Assembly (NCBI GenBank): GCA_030295235.1
Contig: AP026134.1
Span: 682,001-746,000, forward strand
Source: Fistulifera solaris
Lineage: Eukaryota; Bacillariophyta; Bacillariophyceae; Naviculales; Stauroneidaceae
DNA length: 64,000 nt
Direction of reading: 5' to 3'
Shown: piece after piece, positions 44,861 to 55,056 of the stretch
Layout: every line of letters begins with the position of its first letter
Numbering within the stretch: position 1 is the stretch's first letter
Made by a program: the position numbers and the translations under genes
The notes under the pieces: model-generated
What the model was told of the DNA's origin: nothing
What the model saw: only the letters and a program-made list of their open reading frames with translations
Database searches by the model: none

Positions 44861-47273
44861 CTACACGTGCTTATTGGCAACCGCGCATCGCCGACGTTCT
44901 ATGGCTAGTTCTCCATAGCGTTTCTGCAGTTCAGACTCTCGGACTTTCAAAGCAGCGACTTCTTCCTTCAGCCTTTCAATGCGCTTTTTTTGCAGCGGCG
45001 GTCTCGATAGACTCGAGCAAGCCATAAACGGACTCCTCAATAACTGCATCTTTCAAGCGACCAAACGTTTCTAACAATTCATCGGCAAACTCTTTCGACC
45101 GTTTGCTGTAACCCCCATTCATCACCTCAAGCTTGGATGCCAACTTAGAGTTCTTTTTGGCGAGAGCTTCCGTTGCGCTTTGCAAAATGTCAAACTCACG
45201 ACTAAGATTCTCAATGCATTTTGCTTTCGACGATGCATTGGGGAAGTCTTGCGATAATCTGAAGTCGAAATCAGAACCTCTATTGAAACAAGCCTTCGAC
45301 GTTTCCAGATGGAGCACTTCAATGGCGTCTTGACGGTTCTCCGCCTTCCCGTCTCGAATAACAGCCACCGCGCGCTCGTTTACAAGTAACTCCGACTCTC
45401 TCTGCAAAAGCAATTTCGCTTGCTGAATTTGGCTGTCAGATAAATTTTCAAGCACAACTGGAATTGTCGACGGAAGCGGAGTTGGTGTTGAACCTTTCTT
45501 TTTCTTTAGTTTTGAGTCTTCCTTTTCGTACGGCTTAGCTTCCATTGGGTACATATAGGCGTCGTGCTGGATCAGTCGAAGCATCTCTTCACGCACCAAA
45601 GTCCTTGCCTCGCTCTCCTGTTTTGTCTGCACCATATTAGAAGTCGGTCGAGGCAAATCAGTTCGCTGCAGAACAGTGGATCGCTCTCGAAACTTTCTTT
45701 CCGCCTCTGATCGTCTCGCCTCTTGCTCCGCGGCTTCTACATCTGCCTGATCAGGCAATGTGACGACGCCCTCCATTTCTTCTCCTTCTTCAACCGTAGT
45801 TGGTACAGCAAGCTCATATTCGTATTGCGGGGAAGGCAACGCGGCAAGAGCAGCCTCCAGCTCCATGCGTGCTTTCTTAAGCATGCGGCGTTCTTGTCTT
45901 GCTAATTCACGAATAGAATAATGAGTAGTGGCAAAGGTGCCCCCGCTGACGGAAGCCGCATCACTCGGTAGATTCAACCCCAGTTCATCTCGACGCGGCA
46001 ACGGAGTGGCTCCAACTCCTCTGCGATCCGGCATAGCAGGAGTCCGTACAGCAGCTAACTTTTGATCTATGTCATCCACCAGATCTTCGGCGTCCTCAAA
46101 CTCAGTCTCCTGTCCCGGTAGCAAGGGTGTTTGAGCTTGAGATAGTTTCCGCAGCTGGCTGGCTTCATGTACTAGGTCTCTGCGAGCAGTCGCAGGGGTC
46201 CGCATCGGAGTAGGAAGGGGACGATCTGTGTAATCACCTAATAAAGCTAACGTCGCACCGCCTCCTGAATCAGCAACCAAAGAAGCCTCTTGTTCCGCGG
46301 TAACAAGTTTGGCCATTTGTGCCAACTCTGGATCAGTCATTGTCGGATCTGGAAGTTGGAGCATGCCGCGGGGTCTGCGCTGCAACTCAATATCTTCTTC
46401 GAGCCTCTTGGCTTGTTGTTCGTACTTGGCGTTGGTTTCCTCCAAAACACGCATACGTGCTTCTTCACGTTTCTGAGCCGCAGCCGCAGCCTTGTCCCGT
46501 GTTCGATAGATATTCTCATTCACCTGATGAAAATTAACCGCTTTGAGACGCTTCTGTCGGAGTGCCTCACTTCGCGCAGCTTCACTCGTAGTATCATGAA
46601 AACCCGCGGCAGCTGGTTTGTAAAAGGGAATTTCGGCTCCCAAATCAATATCCCTGCTACGCTTCTTCCGTTTGGGTTGCGAACTTAATAGTCCGGCCTG
46701 TTTGAGCTCTCGTCTTTTCTGAAGATCAGCAAGGCGCTTTGCCTGTGCAAGCATCCTTTCACGTTCTTTGCGCTTGGCTTTTTTACCCTGCGTGTTCGCC
46801 AGCCTCGCGCGTGCTTCTTGAAGCATTTCCATTTCATCTTCATCCATGTCAATCGGATCAGGACGAGCAGGTTTCGTCTCGGGATGCGAATCAATCTGAC
46901 CTGGACGTAATTGATGTTGCTGACGGACATCTGCGGCACTGTTACCCGTAGCAGCTTGGTCCAGCAACTCTTCGTAGTGCTCTTGACACTGCGTAGCAGT
47001 TCTCCCAACCAGCGGAGCAATTGTTTTCCATTGTGCTGGCATCAACTTTGCCAAATGCAACAACTTCTCATCTTCCGTGCGCGTCCATTCTGCCTTTTTA
47101 ATACTAGGATCAAGCCACTCGTGCCATCGTGCTTTTGCTTGTTTAGCTGTCTTTCGATTGAGAAGAGACGCAACTCGAGCCCATTGCTGTTTTCCGTATT
47201 TTTGCACAGCTGCTTTGAGGATTTCATCCTCGCTGTTTTTCCAGACGCCACCTTTGAGCTGTACTCGGACCAT
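44861..47273 (-). CDS. CDC5L: CDC5-like Myb protein of the Prp19 spliceosome complex
   Basis: CDC5/Cef1 is a core member of the Prp19 (NineTeen) complex and sits in the active spliceosome. Start ATG 47273 (MVRVQLKGGVWKNSEDEIL) is the near-invariant CDC5 N-terminus. Two Myb repeats follow (KYGKQQWARVASLLNRKT, KAEWTRTEDEKLLHLAKLMP), then the conserved linker MDEDEMEMLQEARARLANTQ and GKKAKRKERERMLAQAKRLA, a middle with QTPLLPGQETEFEDAED, and a C-terminal coiled coil. The frame breaks at A7 (plus-strand T7 44985-44991). With six A residues it reads AAAKKRIERLKEEVAAL and ends at the TAG at 44861. Total of about 800 residues, as expected. No introns needed. An inverted repeat sits just upstream (47301-47339). 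Confidence 0.94.
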
Positions 47274-47300
47274 CTTTCTTTACCTCCTCTTGCAGTCTTT

Positions 47301-47339
47301 ATTTATGACAAATGCAAATCGATCTTATTTGTCATAAAT
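47301..47339. repeat. perfect 13-bp inverted repeat upstream of CDC5L
   Basis: ATTTATGACAAAT (47301-47313) and its exact reverse complement ATTTGTCATAAAT (47327-47339) flank a 13-nt spacer. It starts 28 nt upstream of the CDC5L ATG, so it lies in the 5' leader or core promoter. It could be a dimeric protein-binding site (each arm has TGACA) or an RNA hairpin. Confidence 0.8.
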
Positions 47340-47377
47340 GGGAACGATAGACATGCAACATGCAACATACAACATAA

Positions 47378-47393
47378 TACCTGGTACCAGGTA
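47378..47393. promoter_or_regulatory. palindrome of two overlapping TACCWGGTA motifs
   Basis: TACCTGGTACCAGGTA is a perfect 16-nt palindrome made of both orientations of the over-represented 9-mer. It lies about 105 nt upstream of the CDC5L start. The rest of 47394-47857 holds no supported gene; the 77-codon frame at 47583-47816 looks like chance. Confidence 0.6.
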
Positions 47394-47857
47394 CTAAACT
47401 TGTTTTATGTGTGTTTCATCTTGCGGCTGGTTGCTTTGTGGCGACGCGGTCAGACGTGTCATTCTTGAGTACCACAAAGACACGGTAACCACTCGGATCT
47501 TGTTGCAATTGATAAGTCTTATTATTTCTAGATTCTCCAGGTCTAGGGCCTGAGTGCAAAGCATAATTTAGCGTTTTAGCCTATGTACACTAAGTCTCAG
47601 CATTGTCGGCACTCGTTGAAGGTTCGTCTAATCGAATATGCTAATAGCAACGCGTTTAGTTTTAAGATAAGTGGCAGGGAGTGGCACAGCGAGATTGTAT
47701 GCGACGCGAGCCGAACTCTCTTCCATAACAAGAGCTCCAAGATACTGAGCGCTAGATCGACGAGCACTGCTGATCTCCTAGAGTTTAGAAAGCGGATTGT
47801 GCAATTTGTCGCTTGACCGATAGCAAATAAACTACGTTCTTAAGATGGCAACGACGA

Positions 47858-48355
47858 CTAAGGGCGCCATTGATAGCACAATGCCAATTCTTTGCGCTCG
47901 CCGATGTAGTAATCACCCCGGTCGACTAAATCACAACCCTGTGTAGTGTAAAACTTGGCGGATCTGGCGCGTTCTAGAACCCAAACATTCATAGTTCTTA
48001 CTTGCGCGATACGGTTTAACTCAATGGCGCGATTCCAAAGTTGCGATCCAACACCCTGACTCCATCTTTCCGGAGTGATGTAGAGACTTTGTAGCTCACT
48101 TTGACTCCCCGCATTCCAGCCAAGCTTGGCGTATCCACAGATGACGCCATCCACTTCAGCCACCAGGGTTTCCGTGCGTACAAACTCCGAAGCAGACCAA
48201 GTCCTTCGCTCCTGCGTTTTGCCTAGAAAGTAGCGCTCTATTTCACACTCCTCGTAGATGTGACCATAAGCGCGCTTCCAACAAAGAAATCGAATATTAT
48301 GAAGCACGGATGTGTCGTGATTCATTGCTCTTCGAATGACTACATTCCACGCCAT
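47858..48355 (-). CDS. GNAT-family N-acetyltransferase
   Basis: Acetyl-CoA-dependent acyltransferase of unknown substrate. ATG 48355 (MAWNVVIRRAMNHD) fits a usual GNAT start (VVIRRAMNHDTSVL). Strand-turn segments follow: TLVAEVDGVICGYAKLGW and SQSELQSLYITPERW. The acetyl-CoA pyrophosphate loop is SQGVGSQLW (Q/R-x-x-G-x-G/A type), then MNVWVLERARSAKFYTTQGC, the typical V-x-N/E-x-A-x-x-F-Y-x-x-x-G signature. 165 residues, right for a single-domain GNAT. Intact frame. It resembles bacterial stand-alone GNATs, but a transfer origin cannot be tested here. Confidence 0.85.
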   Translation of the reverse strand: MAWNVVIRRAMNHDTSVLHNIRFLCWKRAYGHIYEECEIERYFLGKTQERRTWSASEFVRTETLVAEVDGVICGYAKLGWNAGSQSELQSLYITPERWSQGVGSQLWNRAIELNRIAQVRTMNVWVLERARSAKFYTTQGCDLVDRGDYYIGERKELALCYQWRP

Positions 48356-49509
48356 TTCTTTCGGCAATTCCAGATAGTCTCAAAACTAGGCATTTACGCC
48401 ATTTGATCAGCAGGTTTACAAACGGTTCGGCGGACTATGCATACGAGAATGTCCTCAATTTGTTTATCTCATTATATTATTGACCATCATCTTCATGTCC
48501 AGGTCCATCGCCAACGTTTCGTGCTGGTTCAATCAGTTTTTTCTATTAGTGAGCATCGACATGCAATCGGGACCCGGAGAAGTACCAGTTCGCCTGACTA
48601 TAGACCACAGTGTAGCCTCAACTTTACCACGATTGGGTTTCAGTCATGAATTCACATTTCCCGAGCCAGCCTGCTAATCAACCTCCGTAAGTTTTGCTGA
48701 CTTGGAATGCTGCATAAGTCTTTTCAATGGTGAAATAGTCAATACGAGCATTTACTATTCACGTCTCGATTGTTAACGTCGGATGTCTTGTGAAAAATCG
48801 TTGTCATGCGTAGTCCACAAGCCAAATAATGCCACGAGTCATGAATTAATATTCATCCGAGCCAAAGAGCTATTGTGTCATATGCTTGTCTTTTGTCATA
48901 ATTTACTTTAATGTCATTTTGAAATTCACAAATCAAACTTTGTGAAATCGAAAAGCCATGTGTATTGTTGTCTTTCGTATTACTATATACCAAATGTGGT
49001 TGCGACTTTTCGCCACGACTAAGTTTCAGTGTCTCAGTCATGAGACAAGTACTAGGAGTATTTATTGAAAGAAATGTCCATGTGATTGCCTTTCTTTCCC
49101 ACTATCACATTATCCAAAGCTTCCTCATGGAACACTGAGCATACCACATTATGGAAAGTTGGTTGGTCGTCCTGAGTAAACTATAATAGTTTTATAAGGG
49201 CAAAGGCCAGACGCTCACGAAATCAGGAATCGTCAGGACAACAGGGAGACAGGGAGAAATGACGACACGTGGAAGAGAAGGACAGCGCCGTCTATTGTAC
49301 AAGGGCGTATCGTACCGGCGAAAATGTACGTCATCATCGCTTTCCTCCGCTCCGTCCCCCGTTTCGCTTCGGCTTCTCTTCGTTTCTCGCGCAAGATACA
49401 AGTACATGCAGCCACACAAAATTTTACCGAGTTCGATTTCCGCTGTTTTGTTTGTCATAAAAGCGACGAGTAAACCTATTCCTTTCAAGAGTTCAATAAC
49501 TTACACACA
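48356..49509. promoter_or_regulatory. divergent intergenic region, about 1.15 kb
   Basis: Between GNAT (-) and CPN10 (+). It holds TTCAGTCATGA at 48639-48649, TCATGA near 48839, and near 49013-49046 CCACGACTAAGTTTCAGTG followed by TCAGTCATGAG, both members of the dispersed motif family. Short ORFs near 49200-49530 overlap on both strands and show no protein-like content. Confidence 0.45.
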
Positions 49510-49963
49510 ATGTTCCGATCGCGTGTAAGTGTTCTGATCACGAATACACGCTTAGATTCTGGCGATTTGTATTCCCGATCTTTGTCGTTGCGACGAATAC
49601 TGCGAGCCGTGTAGTGAACTTGTGATCGATGGAGATCTAACATTTCGAATTTTGTCTTCTTTCTTAGGCGCTTCTTCGTTCATTGGCTCCATTGGGAGAC
49701 CGTGTCTTAGTGCGAAGGGCAGCAAAAGAGACACAAACTGCTTCAGGTATCTTTTGCCGGCCGACAAAACGAACGATCCAAATGAGGGAACTGTAGTCGC
49801 CGTCGGTCCGGGTGAAAAAGACGTGACGGGCGCCATGCACCCCACGACCTTGAAATCTGGCGATATGGTCCTTCTTCCTGAATATGGCGGTCACAAAGTG
49901 AAGATCGACGACGAGGAACTGTTTCTCTTCCGTGAGTCGGACATTCTGGGAAAATTTGAGTAA
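49510..49963 (+). CDS. CPN10: mitochondrial co-chaperonin Cpn10
   Basis: Caps the Cpn60 folding chamber in the mitochondrial matrix. Exon 1 is only 15 nt (49510-49524, MFRSR), followed by a 143-nt intron (49525-49667, GTAAGT to TTCTTAG) and exon 2 starting ALLRSLAPLGDRVLVRR. Further family hallmarks: ADKTNDPNEGTVVAVGPGEK, the DMVLLPEYGGHKVKID segment and the end FRESDILGKFE. The mobile loop reads KETQTASGIFLP only if T4 at 49752-49755 is T5. The short first exon means that searching for unspliced ORFs would miss the start. A plastid Cpn10/Cpn20 is less likely: single domain, no signal peptide. Confidence 0.93.
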
Positions 49964-50070
49964 TTATTTATGGATTGCTCGCCCTATTTCCTTTTTAGAA
50001 TGTTTAAACAGAAGAGATTTTAGCTTAGAAACTTTTAGGTCAAGCGATCTTCTTGTCTTTTCAGCTATTG

Positions 50071-51498
50071 TTAATAAATTGACTCGTCTTCAGCTTGTCT
50101 CTCTTGAAAATTTGGACCTTTTCGTCCACTATTACTTCTCTGTCGATCTGGATGATTGATGGTCGTCCTCCTTCTCTGTTGTCCTTGCCAATCCCTTTCT
50201 CTATCATTCGGCAATGCGTCATCTTTTCCAAGCCTGCGGTCGTCGCGTCGCGCTCTTTCTATGCCACGATCACTGTCTTGCCACCGCTCACCTTTTCGTT
50301 CTAATGAAAAGCGTTCTTTGTAAGACGCGCTTCCTCTGTCAAATCTATCCATATCGTCGCCGTCAACGGGTCGTCTTCTCCTGGGACGGTCTCTTCGAGG
50401 TTCGTCGTCCTCCGAACTCGAATTGTTCTGTTGATTCATAGCCCTTAAAATCACTTGTTGATAAAACAGGGTAACACCGGCAGTGACACGATCTCGTATA
50501 CGATGCTGGCGATCCAAAAACATGAGTCGGTCGAAAAGACGCACTGCCAAGACTGTCAGTTGCTGACGTAATCGCAACTCCATTGCCACCTGCCAAAGTT
50601 CTTGCAGCAATCCCACCACTCGCATACCGGCGGTGCGCACAAGATCTCCCAGGGCAGACGACTGTGTTGCCAAATAAGCAAAGAAGCCCGCGCCCAATAG
50701 TCCTCCCAGCCATTTTGGGACCAATGGAACGTTGCCGCCAACGGTACTACCGACAATGGCAATTGATATTAGAGTGTACATCATGTTAAAGGAGGGAGCA
50801 TTGGAAGAGGGTTGATAATTCCACGGGTTGCTTGCTGGAGGATAAGGGCGACGAGGACCAGCTCGTATACATGCCTTTATATGTCTCCATGTTGGATACA
50901 CTTTCCATACTCTGCGAGATCTGTGCATGGTCCACAGCATCGCCAAAGCTAAAGAGCGGACGCAGTCGCCAAATGCGCCTCGAACCAAGTAGCCGATAGT
51001 AAAAGCCAGTGCACCTGGGTGCCACCAACCATGTAAGAAAAATGCACTTAGCAAGGCACCTGTTGAAAGAGCACTAACAAACAACAACATACGGCCGCGA
51101 AGTGTGGACTGAAATAGCGTCACTGGGTCTCGTCGTGCAGATGCATATTTAGGTATTTTCCCCTCTCTTGACTCGCTATATTCGTCAAGAGCTCTTACAT
51201 TTCCGTCTTTTTCAAAAAGATCCTCGGGTTCCGTAGCTTTGGATCGGAAATTATAATGTATCGGAGTTCTTGCGGTAAAAGCAGACGCAGATTGTTGTGA
51301 TGGCGGCGGCGGTGGCGGTCGATTTCTCCGTTCATCTGGTAAATCTTCCTGCCAGCGAGCATTATAGTAATCGCCAGGACGGTATGGGCCGTCATTCATT
51401 GGATACGATGCCGGGACACCATTACAGTATACAATGCTGAGAAGGGACACGAGAAGTATGAACCCCACAGTCGACTTTCGCCTTGTTCTCATGACCAT
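50071..51498 (-). CDS. multi-pass membrane protein with signal peptide and charged tail, hypothetical
   Basis: Not recognised. ATG 51498 (MVMRTRRKS) opens a signal peptide (VGFILLVSLLSIVYCNG). A Pro-rich segment (RNRPPPPPPSQQ) follows, then hydrophobic segments at about residues 145-165 (MLLFVSALSTGALLSAFFLH), 170-185, 235-255 (MMYTLISIAIVGSTVGG) and 262-280 (WLGGLLGAGFFAYLATQ). The last 110 residues are highly charged, Arg/Asp-rich (PRRDRPRRRRPVDGDDMDRF). It may be an ER or plastid-envelope membrane protein with a cytosolic or luminal charged tail; the predicted cleavage site lacks Phe, so classical plastid import is not supported. Intact frame. Confidence 0.65.
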   Translation of the reverse strand: MVMRTRRKSTVGFILLVSLLSIVYCNGVPASYPMNDGPYRPGDYYNARWQEDLPDERRNRPPPPPPSQQSASAFTARTPIHYNFRSKATEPEDLFEKDGNVRALDEYSESREGKIPKYASARRDPVTLFQSTLRGRMLLFVSALSTGALLSAFFLHGWWHPGALAFTIGYLVRGAFGDCVRSLALAMLWTMHRSRRVWKVYPTWRHIKACIRAGPRRPYPPASNPWNYQPSSNAPSFNMMYTLISIAIVGSTVGGNVPLVPKWLGGLLGAGFFAYLATQSSALGDLVRTAGMRVVGLLQELWQVAMELRLRQQLTVLAVRLFDRLMFLDRQHRIRDRVTAGVTLFYQQVILRAMNQQNNSSSEDDEPRRDRPRRRRPVDGDDMDRFDRGSASYKERFSLERKGERWQDSDRGIERARRDDRRLGKDDALPNDRERDWQGQQRRRTTINHPDRQRSNSGRKGPNFQERQAEDESIY

Positions 51499-52078
51499 TG
51501 TGTACAAAGTATTGGCTCTAATACTTCTGTTTCAATAATTTGCCGTTTGACAGTATTCCGGTGCTGTTTAAGCGAAGGACACTATTCCTTAATCATAAAA
51601 TGAAACGACAAAAAGTAATTATGGACAACGAACCGTGGCAATGTTGGAGGACGACAACAAGAAAGCTCTACCTTCATCCATTATTATTTATTTTCCCTTG
51701 CAATCATCCCTTGCAGAATTTTACGGATTATAGATAGGAGAACGGCACGGACTGGATTTAGCATTCTGAAACCATTTTGGACTCTGGTCGAATATGTAGG
51801 CGATTGTCCATATCGAGAAACTAACATTGCTCAACCTGTTAAGGATAAGGATATCTTTAGGAAGAAGCGATACATTTTTATTTCGAAAAGATGAAAGGAC
51901 GTTAAAATTCTGCCTCTCAGTACAAGATTCTACGTAGCGTCTACGACGAGGCAGAGTTTTAACGCCGTTCCATGATGTTGCGTGGTAGAGTAGCAAGACC
52001 AAAACTATAAAAACCGATTCGAAACGATAAGAAGTTTAGAATAAACATACAACAATCGACAAAGCAGGTTGAATCCTT
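51499..52078. other. intergenic, no gene seen
   Basis: Lies upstream of the 51498 membrane-protein gene and downstream of PRMT7, both on the minus strand. It should hold the membrane-protein promoter and the PRMT7 3' end. Nothing else recognised. Confidence 0.5.
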
Positions 52079-54363
52079 TTAATTATCATAGTTTTCTCCT
52101 CTAGGGACCATCCGGTTGATGGAAATATCACAGTCATGGGTGAGAGGTGGCGATAGGCCGCCATAAAAGAAATCAATACACACAACAGCATGCTTCAGGT
52201 CACTTTCTTCAATGTAAATACTCGGATTCGGCAGCATTCTGACCAGTTGAGGGTACGGTTTGCCACTAGTCGAGATCGATAAACCTGCTTTCAGGAAGTC
52301 ATACTCGATCCAAAAAGACGACAGCGTCTACTTGTCCCGTTCTTTTGAATTGTTCCATTGCGCCAACACGCACGCCATCCAAGGGCGTGTTCGCTCCCAT
52401 TTCGAAAGAATCCATCAGAAAATCATCGGTGAGCCTCTTGTAATCAAACTGCCAGAAAAGGGGTATCGATAAATCATAACGGGTGAAGTCTCCTGCGGTT
52501 GAGTTAAGGTGTGTATGGTCCAAGCCGAGAATACATTCGTCTCGATCACCGCATCGAGAATATGCAGATCTGAGCTGTTCGCTTTCAATGACACACGCCA
52601 TTATACGGAAGGAAGAAGGTAGAAAAACTGTTTGGTCAGAAATCATGTTTTCACGTCGCAGCGAACGGCATTTGTAATAAAAGTTTAGACTTTCTTGTAG
52701 ATGCCACCCTTCGAACACATGGTAGTAATCGGCTATAATGATGTCAGGAAATTGACCCCATAAATCGCTCACTGTCAAGTTTTCTAAATGACTGGGAATG
52801 ACGTCAAATTTGGCGGTCGAACCATTGCTGGTCAGGGGTAGACCATTGCCACATTGTGCGATGCGAGCTGCCATAATTGCCAGCTCCTCCGAATTACTTT
52901 CAACGGAAATAACATTGGTTGCTCCCAATACAGCAGCTAAACACGCACCCCACCCTCCATCCGAGATGTCGAGAATTCTTGCCGCTTTGCCATTCGGATG
53001 TGCTGAAAGAGAATACTCCAAAGCAGTCTTAAAGACGTTTAGTCGAGTGTTGTCGTTAAGCTGGTATGCACGAAGAGGAGAAATTAATGCAGAGTATCCA
53101 TCGCCGTTCATTTCAGATTCCACTACCACGCCCTTCCATATTGCTTCGACCAAAACTCTTTCATCGTTGTGAGAAAATTTTAATGAGATCGTATCTTGAG
53201 GCATTGCATCCATTTGGTTTCCACCTGGCAACAGTTGTAGGCACTGATGCCAGTGGTCTTGAAATGGCTGTTTTCCTGGCTCGCAAGAGTATGTAATATC
53301 TTCCCAAAGGTCTAGCTCCCACCAAAGAAGCACTCCAGTTACTGTTCCTTGCGTTTTCACTGAGAAAGCAGTAGAATGTCGACGACCATCAATACCAATC
53401 ATTGCGGCATCTCGACTTGTAAAGTCGAACGCAAACACGGGAACAGCATCTGTAAGACTAATTAACTCATTTGTTTCGAAGAGCTTCTTTGCGTGAACAG
53501 GTATTTGCACGTGACGTGCATCGAGGAGAAAGACCCGATCTGCTAGAATTCAAGCTCCAACGCAACGGTTGACGATAGCCATCTCCGAAGCATTTCGCAA
53601 TCTTATCATTGTGTGGCCCAAAGAAATCTTTCAACCAGTTTTGCCCTCCCTCTTTACAGCCGACAAGTTGCGCAAATACTCTAGCCCGCTGGGGAATCAT
53701 GATGGCATCATCTTGCAAGTGTCGTTCCCATGCATCTCGCACGGCGGGAAGTATGCCCTCCCCAAGTAAACCACTTTCCAAAAGCTCCGATACGCACAAG
53801 TCAGCCTTGGGAGACAAAGGCGGAAGCTCACACGAGTGACCTTCTACTAGGTTTATGACATCGGATAAACCGTTGTCTTGAATCGTCTGTGTCGCTACAC
53901 TTGCCATCTCTTGGGCCATTTCGATAGCAACCACTTCCACTTTGTATGTTTTCAGTGTTTCTTGAAAGGCTTTGGCAGCCAACATGCCCAGTAAACCCGT
54001 GCCACAGCCAATATCGAGTACACGACACGTGCGATTGATGGACTCGCTTTCATTATGAACTCGTTCTTTTAGCTTCTCTACCGCGCTTTGTATTGCCTTT
54101 TGATACATTTCGTTTCTGGTGACATCATTCAGCATGGGAAAGACCCATCGCTTGGTTCGAAAGAATTGAGTGGTAGGGTTCGTGAAGTACTTTCCTCCCA
54201 TCAAGTTTATCCACTGAATTCCTCCATTTTTCTCATCCAAACAAGCCAACAAGACAATGTCGTTTTTGTTGCCGTGCTCATCGGTAGAGCTAATCCGAAC
54301 AAATTCATTGTATCGCGCCGCTTCAAGAGCTTTCGCTAGGTCTTTGGGTATTTCTTCACTCAT
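52079..54363 (-). CDS. PRMT7: protein arginine methyltransferase PRMT7
   Basis: Transfers methyl groups from S-adenosylmethionine to arginine; PRMT7 is a type III (monomethylating) enzyme with two tandem methyltransferase units (family knowledge). ATG 54363 (MSEEIPKDLAKALEAARYNE). Unit 1: LMGGKYFTNPTTQFFRTKRW, SAM motif VLDIGCGTGLLGMLAAKA, VEVVAIEMAQEMA, double-E loop SELLESGLLGEGILP. Unit 2, degenerate: ILDISDGGWGACLAAVLGA, VISVESNSEE, ADYYHVFEGW. Two breaks: near 53548 (one-base change gives SLNLADRVFLLDARHVQIPV) and A5 52312-52316 (plus strand; four gives VVFWIEYDFLKAGL). The corrected frame ends at the TAA at 52079-52081 with a PRMT7-like C-terminus (KHAVVCIDFFYGG). Confidence 0.92.
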
Positions 54364-55056
54364 GGTTACTGGTACGTCGCATTGCAGATGATTCTTCGGA
54401 TTCCAAGATTTCACGGCATCGAAAGGATCTCATTATTATTATTTTGTTGTTGATGATGCCAAAGAGTGGCGGGAAAGTTTTACTCTCTAACCTTAAGCGA
54501 CACAACCACGGACTGAAACGCAGTCGTGGTTTCCGAGAATAATCAACACTTTGGCCATAATCAAAATAATACAAAATGTTTAAAATACAATTATGTATAC
54601 TTGAGGCGTGCATTTGAAATAGATATGAGTATGACTTACCACATTTAACGGGATTCAAAATTGAAACAATTGTGTAATGCATAACTCGGAAAATCAAAAT
54701 TCATGCTAAATGACTCATGACTGAAAAGCCCGGTCGTGCTTTTGTTGAGACGTCACTTTGGTCTATACCTGGTACTTTGTATAGTAAACAGGGAAGGCAA
54801 TGATCCTCAAGGATTTCGCTGTAAGAATCGATACTTGTATAAGAAGTGCTGTTAAATCGCAGTACAACAAATGAGGGTTAACAAGATTGCAGAACGAGCG
54901 ACGGTTCACGGCAGTCTGGCTCAACCAGTCATGGATTCATGATTGAAACGCAGTTGTGTTAAAGTCCCTCCTCTCTAGACTTCGGTTCTACCAGGTATGT
55001 TCTATAGTAGCAACTGAAATTAACGTTGAAATCTTTTCGACACACAGAATCCATGC
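54364..55056. promoter_or_regulatory. motif-rich intergenic region with hairpin and duplicated module
   Basis: Upstream of PRMT7. Hairpin at 54504-54531 (AACCACG-g-ACTG / CAGTCGTGGTT around AAACG). Two copies of a module: TCATGACTGAA (54715-54725) with TACCTGGTA (54766-54774), and TCATGATTGAA (54937-54947) with TACCAGGTA (54988-54996). In both, the two motifs start 51 nt apart and are followed by TATAGTA. The second copy continues GATTGAAACGCAGTTGTG, matching the hairpin loop side. Confidence 0.65.

Noticed and set aside
47583-47816. 77-codon ORF upstream of CDC5L
   Set aside because: No recognisable features and no support from neighbours.
49192-49530. Overlapping ORFs on both strands near 49.2-49.5 kb
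   Set aside because: All are short, overlap in several frames and show no conserved pattern; they fall in the CPN10 promoter region.
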